5,552 nt of DNA from Bacilli bacterium (GCA_028694305.1 JAQUTO010000059.1:1-5552), one strand, 5' to 3'. Counted from the stretch's first letter, positions 1 to 5,466 are shown. Translations and numbers: made by a program. Notes: generated by a model not told the origin, from the sequence alone.

Positions 1-406
1 TTTGTAATTCTAAAATTGGAACCTTTTTATTCATACCAATTTCATTAACTAAAACACTTTCAATATAAAGACTCTTATCATTAGGGAAGAGTTTTTCTAA
101 AGAGGTCAAGTTAAAGGGAATAGGAACCTCTTGATTATTAATCATTCCTAAGACCTTATGAGTGTATTTATTCCAGTCAGTATATTTCGATAAGAAGTCG
201 ACAACTTCTTGATTATTTGTATGGAAGATATGGGGACCATATTTTTGCACTAAAATACCATTATCTAAGTAATCAAAAACATTACCACCGATGGTATCTC
301 TTCTTTCATAAACATTGACTTTGTAGCCAGAATCAGCGAGAATTCGCGCTACTACTAGTCCACTTAGACCAGCACCAATAATGATGACTTCTTTATTTTG
401 AGCCAT
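1..406 (-). CDS. glf: UDP-galactopyranose mutase, N-terminal 135 residues (cut by left edge)
   Basis: The leftward frame starts at ATG 406-404 and is open to the window edge. The product would be the flavoenzyme that interconverts UDP-galactopyranose and UDP-galactofuranose in the cytoplasm, supplying Galf for surface glycans. Seen: a Rossmann FAD-binding start with GAGLSG at residues 11-16 and an acidic residue (E34) at the end of the second beta strand; GGN at 40-42; the family signature YGPHIFHT at 56-63; and PIPFNL at 95-100. Full-length family members are about 365-390 residues, so roughly the last two thirds lie outside the window. The ribosome binding site GGAG (420-417) lies inside the end of the upstream glycosyltransferase gene, and the two frames overlap by 14 bp (393-406), so translation is probably coupled. 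The motifs make the identification strong; the glycan that receives Galf is not shown here. Confidence 0.93.
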   Translation of the reverse strand, partial: MAQNKEVIIIGAGLSGLVVARILADSGYKVNVYERRDTIGGNVFDYLDNGILVQKYGPHIFHTNNQEVVDFLSKYTDWNKYTHKVLGMINNQEVPIPFNLTSLEKLFPNDKSLYIESVLVNEIGMNKKVPILELQ

Positions 407-1535
407 AAGTTATTTTCTCCATAAACGCCAATAAATCAGTTGTTGCGTGTGGGCGAGCAACTTGTCTCACCGCTTGTCTCATGGCTCCTAATTTTTCTGG
501 ATGTTCCAGAATCTCTTTTAAAGCCAAGATGCATTCATCATTCGTATTGGTATTGATGATGCAACCTAACTTTGATAGATAGATACCATTATCGTGTTCT
601 TGGAATGGAGCAGGAGAAGGGCAGAGGATTGGTAAGCCCATATTAAAAGCCTCAGTTACTCCAACGCCACCGAGTTTACCGACCATGATATCACTGACTG
701 CCATTAATTCATGGATGTTAGTGACAAAGCCATAGTTAAGGATATTTTTTAGATTATTCTTTTCTATATATTCTTGGATTCTTGCATAGCCTTCTTCGTT
801 ATGGCCATTCACAATAATGATTTGAACTTTGAACTCATTTTTTTCAACTTTCTTGATAAAATCAAGAATATTTCCAAAACCAGTGCCGCCACCACTCATA
901 AAGATGGTGAAAACATCAGGCTTAATATTTAAAACTTGCGCCAGTTTCTTGCGATCATGAATTTGGGCGAATTTTGGATTTACAGTAATACCAAAAGGTA
1001 AGATTTGTTCTTGTTTATAACCAATTTTAAGGAGAGTTTGATTAACCTCTTCACTTGGTGACAAAATATAATCATTACATTTCGCCCATTCGGTATAGGC
1101 GATGACATTATAATCTGAAACAATAAAGAAAGATGGAACTTTGGTGTAACCATTCTTTTTTAAATATGACATTACAATCCCACAATAAATATGGGTGCAA
1201 TAAACAACATCTGGTTGATATTCTTTAATGACATCTAAAACAGCTTGATTAGCTTTCTTAGAAGAAGTCATATAATGAATTGCACTCATCTTTTTTGGTA
1301 ACTTTGTATAATCCCGGTTTTGAATGGCTTGATAAGCTCTTTGTTCCAGCTTAGGGAAATGCCTAAGCGTGAAAAAATAAAAAGGTTGTGAAAGCCAACC
1401 CCGGAACGGGCAGATATCTTTTAAGTAATCATGCATGATTGCATCGTGGTGTTTATCTTTAGCGGCGGCCATCAGGGCTTTGCCCATCGAATTATGACCT
1501 TCACCGGCGGTAACGCTTAATACTAAAATTTTCAT
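393..1535 (-). CDS. GT28/MGDG-synthase-like glycolipid glycosyltransferase (UgtP type)
   Basis: A complete 380-residue protein, close to the length of UgtP-type diacylglycerol glucosyltransferases. Family members are peripheral membrane enzymes that move a hexose from a UDP-sugar onto diacylglycerol or a glycolipid with inversion. Seen: an N-terminal MGDG-synthase domain starting MKILVLSVTAGEGHNSMG, with the GxGH histidine at H14; a VSDYN motif at 139-143; a glycine-rich FMSGGGTGFGN motif at 212-222 opening the C-terminal GT-B half; GFVTNIHELM at 269-278; and the nucleotide-sugar region GGVGVTEA at 289-296, followed by PFQEHDNG at 310-317, which corresponds to the family PGQExxN motif. The usual TKPGG lead-in reads GKLGG. 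No transmembrane helix or signal peptide is seen. The start is supported by AGGAG (1547-1543) seven bases upstream. Glf overlaps its 3' end. Sugar donor (Glc or Gal) and acceptor cannot be read from sequence. Confidence 0.88.
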   Translation of the reverse strand: MKILVLSVTAGEGHNSMGKALMAAAKDKHHDAIMHDYLKDICPFRGWLSQPFYFFTLRHFPKLEQRAYQAIQNRDYTKLPKKMSAIHYMTSSKKANQAVLDVIKEYQPDVVYCTHIYCGIVMSYLKKNGYTKVPSFFIVSDYNVIAYTEWAKCNDYILSPSEEVNQTLLKIGYKQEQILPFGITVNPKFAQIHDRKKLAQVLNIKPDVFTIFMSGGGTGFGNILDFIKKVEKNEFKVQIIIVNGHNEEGYARIQEYIEKNNLKNILNYGFVTNIHELMAVSDIMVGKLGGVGVTEAFNMGLPILCPSPAPFQEHDNGIYLSKLGCIINTNTNDECILALKEILEHPEKLGAMRQAVRQVARPHATTDLLAFMEKITYGSK

Positions 1536-1550
1536 AACTCAACTCCTAAA

Positions 1551-1574
1551 TAGTCTAGTTAACATTATAGACTA
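1551..1574. repeat. Inverted repeat spanning the glycosyltransferase -10 and start site
   Basis: Perfect 7 bp arms, TAGTCTA (1551-1557) and TAGACTA (1568-1574), are separated by 10 bp that include the palindrome GTTAAC (1558-1563). The element covers the -10 box and the predicted transcription start of the leftward operon. This position suits an operator, but there is no matching regulator in the window and chance is possible in AT-rich DNA. Confidence 0.4.
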
Positions 1575-1592
1575 CTGAGCATAATTTTTCAC
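1564..1592 (-). promoter_or_regulatory. Promoter of the glycosyltransferase-glf operon
   Basis: Reading leftward, the -35 is GTGAAA (1592-1587, four of six matches to TTGACA), followed by a 17 bp spacer and a perfect TATAAT -10 (1569-1564). Transcription should start near 1557, giving a leader of about 22 nt that carries AGGAG at 1547-1543. The -35 begins a few bases beyond the T-tract of the tRNA-Val terminator, so the operon has its own start instead of depending on tRNA read-through. Confidence 0.75.
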
Positions 1593-1595
1593 TAC

Positions 1596-1622
1596 AAAAA
1601 AAATCTTGGATACCCAAGATTT
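1596..1622 (-). terminator. Intrinsic terminator of tRNA-Val
   Basis: Reading leftward from the tRNA 3' end, a perfect 9 bp stem (arms 1614-1622 and 1601-1609) closes a 4 nt loop (1610-1613). It runs into eight consecutive T residues on the transcript strand (1603-1596). It begins three bases beyond the encoded CCA. No T-tract follows the hairpin in the rightward direction, so it works for the tRNA only. Confidence 0.9.
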
Positions 1623-1625
1623 AAA

Positions 1626-1701
1626 TGGTGGACACTGACGGGATCGAACCGCCGACCTTCTGTACGTCAAACAGATGCTCTCCCAGCTGAGCTAAGTGTC
1701 C
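1626..1701 (-). tRNA. tRNA-Val (anticodon GAC)
   Basis: A 76 nt cloverleaf including an encoded CCA (1628-1626). The acceptor arms GGACACT (1701-1695) and AGTGTCC (1636-1630) pair perfectly and the discriminator base is A. The D stem is GCTC/GAGC. The anticodon stem TCTGT/ACAGA closes a 7 nt loop with anticodon GAC at 1668-1666, reading GUC and GUU valine codons. The T stem GGCGG/CCGTC (one G-U pair) closes the loop TTCGATC. It stands alone with its own promoter and terminator, not in a tRNA cluster. Confidence 0.97.
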
Positions 1702-1713
1702 TTAGCAAGAACA

Positions 1714-1742
1714 ATTCTATATTGTTTGAGGCCAAAAATCAA
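1714..1742 (-). promoter_or_regulatory. Promoter of tRNA-Val
   Basis: Reading leftward, the -35 is TTGATT (1742-1737), followed by 17 bp and the -10 TAGAAT (1719-1714). The predicted start is near 1707, a few bases upstream of the mature tRNA 5' end at 1701, leaving a very short leader for RNase P to remove. Confidence 0.7.
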
Positions 1743-1762
1743 GTGTCTAAAATAAAAAACTG

Positions 1763-1790
1763 TTGTTTTGATTTTTAACTGGGTTATAAT
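1763..1790 (+). promoter_or_regulatory. Promoter of the pgpA-cdaA operon
   Basis: A perfect TATAAT -10 (1785-1790) lies 16 bp downstream of a weak -35, TTGTTT (1763-1768). Start of transcription is expected near 1797, giving a leader of about 40 nt. It lies back-to-back with the tRNA-Val promoter, the two -35 boxes being 20 bp apart. Nothing else recognisable is in the 136 bp between tRNA and pgpA apart from the ribosome binding site. Confidence 0.7.
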
Positions 1791-1837
1791 AGTTATACCA
1801 TTTATTTTAAATGATATGAAAGTTGAGGTGAATCAAC

Positions 1838-2308
1838 ATGGATGTTTCTTACGAACAAGTTGTTGATATTTTAAAAAGCGAACGCGTAGAAATTGAAGAC
1901 ATTGCTAAATTAGCATATGATCTCCAAAAACCATATATTCCTGATTTGACTTTAAAAGAAGCGATTGACTCAGTTAAATGTGTTCTTTCTAAAAGAGAAG
2001 TTATGAATGCGATTATGGTGGGTGCTGAATTAGATTCATCAGCCCGTGAAAATAGAATGAAGAATAAAACTTTACAAGCAATTATTGAAGAAGATGCCGG
2101 TCTTTTTGGTGTCGATGAAATTGTCGCTTTATCAATTTGTAATGTTTATGGTTCCATAGCTTTGACAAATTTTGGCTATATTGATAAGATAAAGCCAGGG
2201 ATTATCGGTGTTTTAAACGGTGATCAAAGTCGTTGCAATGTTTTTATGGATGATATTGTCGGCGCCATTGCTGCCAGTGCAGCATCACGTCTAGCCCATC
2301 GTCATTAG
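1838..2308 (+). CDS. pgpA: Phosphatidylglycerophosphatase A family protein (YutG-like)
   Basis: A complete 156-residue protein resembling the short, soluble-looking PgpA relatives of Gram-positives such as Bacillus YutG. The family removes the phosphate from phosphatidylglycerophosphate to make phosphatidylglycerol at the membrane. Seen: an N-terminal helical region typical of this subgroup (EDIAKLAYDLQKPY at 20-33, KREVMNAI at 52-59), then the PgpA core with the acidic motif GVDEIVAL at 91-98, YIDKIKPG at 114-121 (compare the DxxKP motif of enterobacterial PgpA), and a second acidic motif MDDIVGAIAA at 137-146. These acidic residues are the likely metal-binding site. No strong transmembrane segments are visible, unlike E. 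coli PgpA. The start is supported by GAGGTG at 1825-1830. It is the first gene of a two-gene unit with cdaA, nine bases apart. Assignment to the family is firm; activity in this subgroup is inferred. Confidence 0.87.
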   Translation: MDVSYEQVVDILKSERVEIEDIAKLAYDLQKPYIPDLTLKEAIDSVKCVLSKREVMNAIMVGAELDSSARENRMKNKTLQAIIEEDAGLFGVDEIVALSICNVYGSIALTNFGYIDKIKPGIIGVLNGDQSRCNVFMDDIVGAIAASAASRLAHRH

Positions 2309-2317
2309 GAGGAAGTT

Positions 2318-3058
2318 ATGTTTTTAGCATTTACCATGCCTACTACAGCTTGGTTGATTGATATCGGGATTACACTCGTTATCTATATTTTAGTATTCAT
2401 TCTTTTCAATCAACTAGTTCATAAAGGTTTGTTAGCTACATTCTTAATCTTCCTATTTGTAGGTAAAACATTATCTAATTATTATGGCTTAACTGCTACT
2501 GAGAGTTTGGTCGATTTAGTTTCAATTGTGATTGTCGTTGGCTTTGCTTCCATTTACTCACAAGAAATTAGACGCAAACTGATGAACCGTAGAAGAAAAA
2601 CCAAACAAACTGGTCCACTTGACCAAGTTGTTTTACAACAATTAAATGATGCTGTCTTATTCTTATCCTCCAATAAAATCGGTGCGATTATTACTTTTGA
2701 AAGAAAAGATAATCTAGATCATTATATTCAAAGTGGTGAAGTTATTAACGCTCCAATGAATAGTGCTTTAATTAAAACTATCTTCTATGAAGGCACAGCT
2801 TTACATGATGGGGCCATCATTGTTAGAGATAACATGATTTGTGCTGCGAGTGTTTATTTTACTCCATCCACAAAACCATTAATTGGTAAATATGGCTCAC
2901 GCCATAGAGCGGCCTTAGGTATTAGCGAAGTTACCGATGCTGTCACTGTCGTAGTTAGTGAAGAGACCGGAAGAATTACTTTTACTAAACGTGGTGAAAT
3001 GATTCCAGTCTCAAGAGATAACTTCATTCGTCAATTTGAAGAAATCTTATCAGAATAA
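2318..3058 (+). CDS. cdaA: Membrane diadenylate cyclase CdaA (c-di-AMP synthase)
   Basis: A complete 246-residue protein, slightly shorter than the roughly 270 residues usual for CdaA. It would condense two ATP to cyclic di-AMP, the messenger controlling potassium and osmolyte balance and envelope stability. Seen: three hydrophobic segments at about 12-34, 36-57 and 62-80, followed by a basic juxtamembrane stretch (EIRRKLMNRRRKTK, 83-96), then the cytoplasmic DAC domain from about 100. Catalytic motifs are intact: LHDGAIIV at 162-169 (DGA) and SRHRAALGISE at 194-204 (RHR), with VVVSEETG at 211-218. The CdaA-typical FQPELRR before the DAC domain reads YSQEIRR here. AGGAGG at 2307-2312 overlaps the pgpA stop codon, so the two genes are probably co-translated. 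No cdaR or glmM, its usual partners, follows; a terminator does. Identification is secure. Confidence 0.95.
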   Translation: MFLAFTMPTTAWLIDIGITLVIYILVFILFNQLVHKGLLATFLIFLFVGKTLSNYYGLTATESLVDLVSIVIVVGFASIYSQEIRRKLMNRRRKTKQTGPLDQVVLQQLNDAVLFLSSNKIGAIITFERKDNLDHYIQSGEVINAPMNSALIKTIFYEGTALHDGAIIVRDNMICAASVYFTPSTKPLIGKYGSRHRAALGISEVTDAVTVVVSEETGRITFTKRGEMIPVSRDNFIRQFEEILSE

Positions 3059-3065
3059 GTAATAA

Positions 3066-3095
3066 GCCCCAATAATAGGGGCCTTTGTTTGTTTC
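3066..3095 (+). terminator. Probable intrinsic terminator of pgpA-cdaA
   Basis: Seven bases after the cdaA stop, GCCCC (3066-3070) pairs with GGGGC (3078-3082) around a 7 nt loop, followed by the interrupted T-rich tract CTTTGTTTGTTTCT. The stem is short but all G-C, and the position is right for ending the operon. Confidence 0.7.
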
Positions 3096-3104
3096 TATAA
3101 AGTT

Positions 3105-3137
3105 ACTCAAATTCATTTGACTTAAATAGATTTGAGT
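3105..3137. repeat. Dyad element with three half-sites over the ATPase promoter
   Basis: TCAAAT (3107-3112) and ATTTGA (3115-3120) form a perfect 6 bp dyad with a 2 bp centre, covering the -35 box. A further ATTTGA at 3130-3135 lies in the spacer and extends to an 8 bp inverted match, ACTCAAAT (3105-3112) with ATTTGAGT (3130-3137). The arrangement looks like a repressor operator. The regulator is unknown; the ATPase downstream contains a winged-helix-like region and could be self-regulating, but that is inference. Confidence 0.45.
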
Positions 3138-3145
3138 GATACAAT
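3117..3145 (+). promoter_or_regulatory. Promoter of the DUF234 ATPase gene
   Basis: The -35 TTGACT (3117-3122), a 17 bp spacer and the -10 TACAAT (3140-3145) each match consensus at five of six positions. Transcription would start near 3152, leaving a leader of about 17 nt before ATG 3169. This makes the ATPase independent of the cdaA operon. Confidence 0.75.
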
Positions 3146-3168
3146 GAGTTTGCAAGAAGGTGAGATTA

Positions 3169-4554
3169 ATGTTTATTGGAAGAGAGCAAGAACTAAAAAA
3201 ACTGCAAGATAGTTTAGAAAGTTCCAAATCTGAAGCAATACTAATCTATGGTAGAAGACGGGTTGGTAAAACCTACTTAGTTAATGAAGCTTTAAAAAAA
3301 GAAAAGTCTACTGTAGTTATACAATATGTGTTTAGAGATGTATCGGCTCAAATTAATATCATGGAATTTGGTAAGTATCTTGCCCAGTTTTTTAATGAAC
3401 CTTTTCTTAATTTCGATAATTTAGATAACATTTTAAAATACTTAGCCACTAAAATAAAAGGTAAGAAAGCCATCTTAGTCTTAGATGAATATCCTTTCTT
3501 AAGAAAGAAAGATGCCGGGATTGATTCTTATTTTCAGAGATTTATTGATGAAACCTTTTCTTCCTTGCAACTTAAGATAATCTTCTTGGGCTCTTACTTA
3601 GACATCATGACAAGCATGATTGAAAAAGAGGCGCCTTTATTCGGTAGGATGAGTCTAATTCTCAAGATTGAAACCTTTGATTATTATGATGCTTCCTTGT
3701 TCTTAGATAAGCAGGTTTCTATAGAAGAAAAGTTTAAGTATTATGCTGTTTTTGGCGGATTGGGATTTACTCTATCTCTAATCAATAACAAGAAATCTTT
3801 CGAGGAGAATTTATTATCTTTATTTATTGAAAGCGATTCGATTTTAGAGAGAGAATTAAATACTATTGTTCAAACTGAGATTAGTAAAGAAAGTGATGCA
3901 AAATACTTATTTGAGTTAATTGCTCACGGTACCCATAACTACTCAGACTTAGAGAAGCACTTCAAAAGTGAGGGGTTAGGCAATAACATCGCCTACTTAA
4001 TGAACAAGTTGGTAGATATGTCCTTGATTAAAAAAGAGAGCCATCTAAATAACAATAAAAGGAATTCATTATATTATCTAAAAGATAATCTCTTAGATTT
4101 CTACTATTCATTCCTCTTTAAAAATATCAATTCTAGGGCAGTAATGTCCTCTAAGGCCTTCTTTAAAACAATTGAAGAAAGTTTTGAAAAGGTTTACTTG
4201 CCCCGTAAATTTGAAGATGTTAGCAAAGAGTTTCTAATTCGTTTGAATCGTAAAAGCACCAATCCTTTGTTTGAAGAGATTGGTACCTATGCTTACAATA
4301 ATCGGTATACAAAACAAAATGGTCAATTTGATATTGTAACTAGAATCAAAGATGAATATACAAATTATGAATGTAAATACTTGGAGCGTCTGTTGAACAA
4401 AAATGATTATGTAGAAGAAGTAGAATCCCTTAAGAGATTGGATCTATCATTTTCAAAAGTTTGTTTTATTGCTAAAAAAGGTATCGATAAGACATTTCCC
4501 AAAAATGTGACATATTATAAGTTAATTGACTTTTATAAAAACCCACTCGTGTGA
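3169..4554 (+). CDS. DUF234-type archaeal-like AAA+/STAND ATPase with C-terminal PD-(D/E)XK-like domain
   Basis: A complete 461-residue protein. Seen: FIGREQEL at 2-9, the usual opening of this family; Walker A GRRRVGKT at 28-35; Walker B AILVLDEYPF at 101-110; a sensor-like IIFLGS at 137-142; LFGR at 157-160; a winged-helix-like region at about 245-290; and a C-terminal DUF234-like domain with FDIV (D388) and YECKYLE (E401, K403), spaced as in PD-(D/E)XK nuclease folds. No signal peptide or membrane segment is seen. These ATPases (Pfam families ATPase_2 plus DUF234) are common in archaea and scattered in bacteria; their cellular role is not established. An in-frame GTG at 3160 would add three residues, but AGAAGGTGA (3155-3163) is well placed as the ribosome binding site for ATG 3169. 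It is a monocistronic unit with its own promoter and terminator. The domain reading is firm, the function unknown, and nuclease activity is only a possibility. Confidence 0.88.
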   Translation: MFIGREQELKKLQDSLESSKSEAILIYGRRRVGKTYLVNEALKKEKSTVVIQYVFRDVSAQINIMEFGKYLAQFFNEPFLNFDNLDNILKYLATKIKGKKAILVLDEYPFLRKKDAGIDSYFQRFIDETFSSLQLKIIFLGSYLDIMTSMIEKEAPLFGRMSLILKIETFDYYDASLFLDKQVSIEEKFKYYAVFGGLGFTLSLINNKKSFEENLLSLFIESDSILERELNTIVQTEISKESDAKYLFELIAHGTHNYSDLEKHFKSEGLGNNIAYLMNKLVDMSLIKKESHLNNNKRNSLYYLKDNLLDFYYSFLFKNINSRAVMSSKAFFKTIEESFEKVYLPRKFEDVSKEFLIRLNRKSTNPLFEEIGTYAYNNRYTKQNGQFDIVTRIKDEYTNYECKYLERLLNKNDYVEEVESLKRLDLSFSKVCFIAKKGIDKTFPKNVTYYKLIDFYKNPLV

Positions 4555-4565
4555 GTGGGTTTAAT
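4537..4565. terminator. Bidirectional terminator between the ATPase and SPFH genes
   Basis: A perfect 10 bp stem (4539-4548 with 4553-4562) closes the 4 nt loop GTGT. Rightward it is followed by TTTAATTTTTATTT; leftward it is followed by TTTTTATAAAA on the transcript strand. It can therefore end both convergent genes. The ATPase stop codon TGA (4552-4554) lies in the loop and the first bases of the right arm. Confidence 0.9.
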
Positions 4566-4567
4566 TT

Positions 4568-5455
4568 TTATTTCTTGACAGTTTCAGCTAGGGCAGTTAA
4601 AGTTCCAGCCACATTTTGTAAATCACTTGGAACGATAATCTTAGTGGCTTGCCCATTTGCCACTTTTTCTAAAGTCTTATAACTTTCTAAGGCTAAGTAT
4701 TCTTTGCTTGGCTTGGAGTCATTAATGTATTTAATGGCTGCAGCTTGAGCTTCATACATCGTCTTTATAGCACTAGCTTTACCTTCAGCTTCAGTGATAG
4801 CAGCTTCTTTGGCAGCTTGGGCTCTTAGAATGGTTGATTCTTTAACACCCTCTGCGGTTAAGATAGCGGCTTTCTTTTCACCTTCAGCTCTTAAGATAGA
4901 TTCTCTTCTTTCCCGTTCAGCCCGCATTTGCTTCTCCATGGCTTCTTGAATATCATGAGGTGGCAAAATGTTTTTAACTTCAACCCGGTTGACTTTTATG
5001 CCCCATGGGTCAGTGGCTTCATCGAGAATTAAACGCATCTTAGTATTAATGGTATCACGAGAAGTTAAAGTTTCATCAAGTTCAAGTTCACCAATGATAT
5101 TACGAAGGGTAGTAGCAGTTAAATTCTCAATAGCATTTAAAGGTTTTTCAACACCATAGGTGAAGAGTTTTGGGTCAGTGATTTGGAAATAGACCACAGT
5201 ATCAATTTGCATTGTAACGTTATCTTTAGTAATAACAGGTTGTGGTTTAAAATCAGCAACTCTTTCCTTAAGTGAGACTGTTGCGGCGACTCGATCGATA
5301 ATTGGAATAACGAATGAGACACCGGTATGAGCGACTCGATTGAATTGACCAAGTCTTTCAATAACTAAAGCAGTGGATTGACGAACAATTCGAATAGAAA
5401 TGGCAGAAATAATGATTAAAACGACAATAATGGCTCCGACAATAATATATCCCAT
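4568..5455 (-). CDS. qmcA: SPFH/band-7 membrane protein, QmcA/stomatin type
   Basis: A complete 295-residue protein of the usual size for bacterial stomatin-like QmcA. Such proteins oligomerise into membrane-anchored cages or microdomain scaffolds and often act with NfeD proteins or membrane proteases. Seen: an N-terminal hydrophobic anchor at about 3-21; the band-7 domain from RIVRQSTALVIERLGQFNRV (22-41), with TGVSFVIPIIDRV at 44-56 and VTMQIDTVVYFQITDP at 80-95; ILPPHDIQEAMEKQMRAER at 163-181 closing the domain; an Ala/Glu-rich helical region at 186-240 built of 11-residue repeats; and a C-terminal tail from about 250. The start is supported by AAGGAGGA just upstream (5468-5461). It follows an NfeD-like gene by 11 bases in the same operon; the promoter lies beyond the right edge. 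The protein family is secure; the precise client or role is not known. Confidence 0.93.
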   Translation of the reverse strand: MGYIIVGAIIVVLIIISAISIRIVRQSTALVIERLGQFNRVAHTGVSFVIPIIDRVAATVSLKERVADFKPQPVITKDNVTMQIDTVVYFQITDPKLFTYGVEKPLNAIENLTATTLRNIIGELELDETLTSRDTINTKMRLILDEATDPWGIKVNRVEVKNILPPHDIQEAMEKQMRAERERRESILRAEGEKKAAILTAEGVKESTILRAQAAKEAAITEAEGKASAIKTMYEAQAAAIKYINDSKPSKEYLALESYKTLEKVANGQATKIIVPSDLQNVAGTLTALAETVKK

Positions 5456-5466
5456 ATAATTCCTCC

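Noticed and set aside
1626..1701. tRNA-Val as an integration (att) site for a mobile element
   Set aside because: No direct repeat of the tRNA 3' end and no integrase gene were seen in the window; the tRNA is flanked by ordinary core genes.
1791..1837. c-di-AMP (ydaO-type) or other riboswitch in the leader of pgpA-cdaA
   Set aside because: The leader is only about 40 nt and AT-rich, too short for a known riboswitch aptamer.
3160..3168. GTG at 3160 as start of the ATPase
   Set aside because: It falls within the AGAAGGTGA ribosome binding site of ATG 3169 and only about 8 nt after the predicted transcription start; the family opening FIGRE also fits the ATG start.
3024..3227. Leftward 67-codon open frame across the cdaA-ATPase junction
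   Set aside because: It runs antisense over the end of cdaA, the terminator, the ATPase promoter and the ATPase start; the product has no recognisable domain and no good ribosome binding site.
4552..4554. UGA read as tryptophan (Mycoplasma code)
   Set aside because: Read-through of this TGA leads straight into the terminator and another in-frame TGA, and tryptophan is encoded by TGG in the other genes, so UGA is a stop here.
4968..5159. Rightward 63-codon open frame inside the SPFH gene
   Set aside because: It is entirely antisense to the well-supported band-7 domain, low in complexity (serine runs) and without a promoter or ribosome binding site.
5137..5361. Leftward 74-codon open frame in another frame of the SPFH gene
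   Set aside because: A shifted-frame shadow of a conserved coding region; the composition and lack of start signals argue against it.
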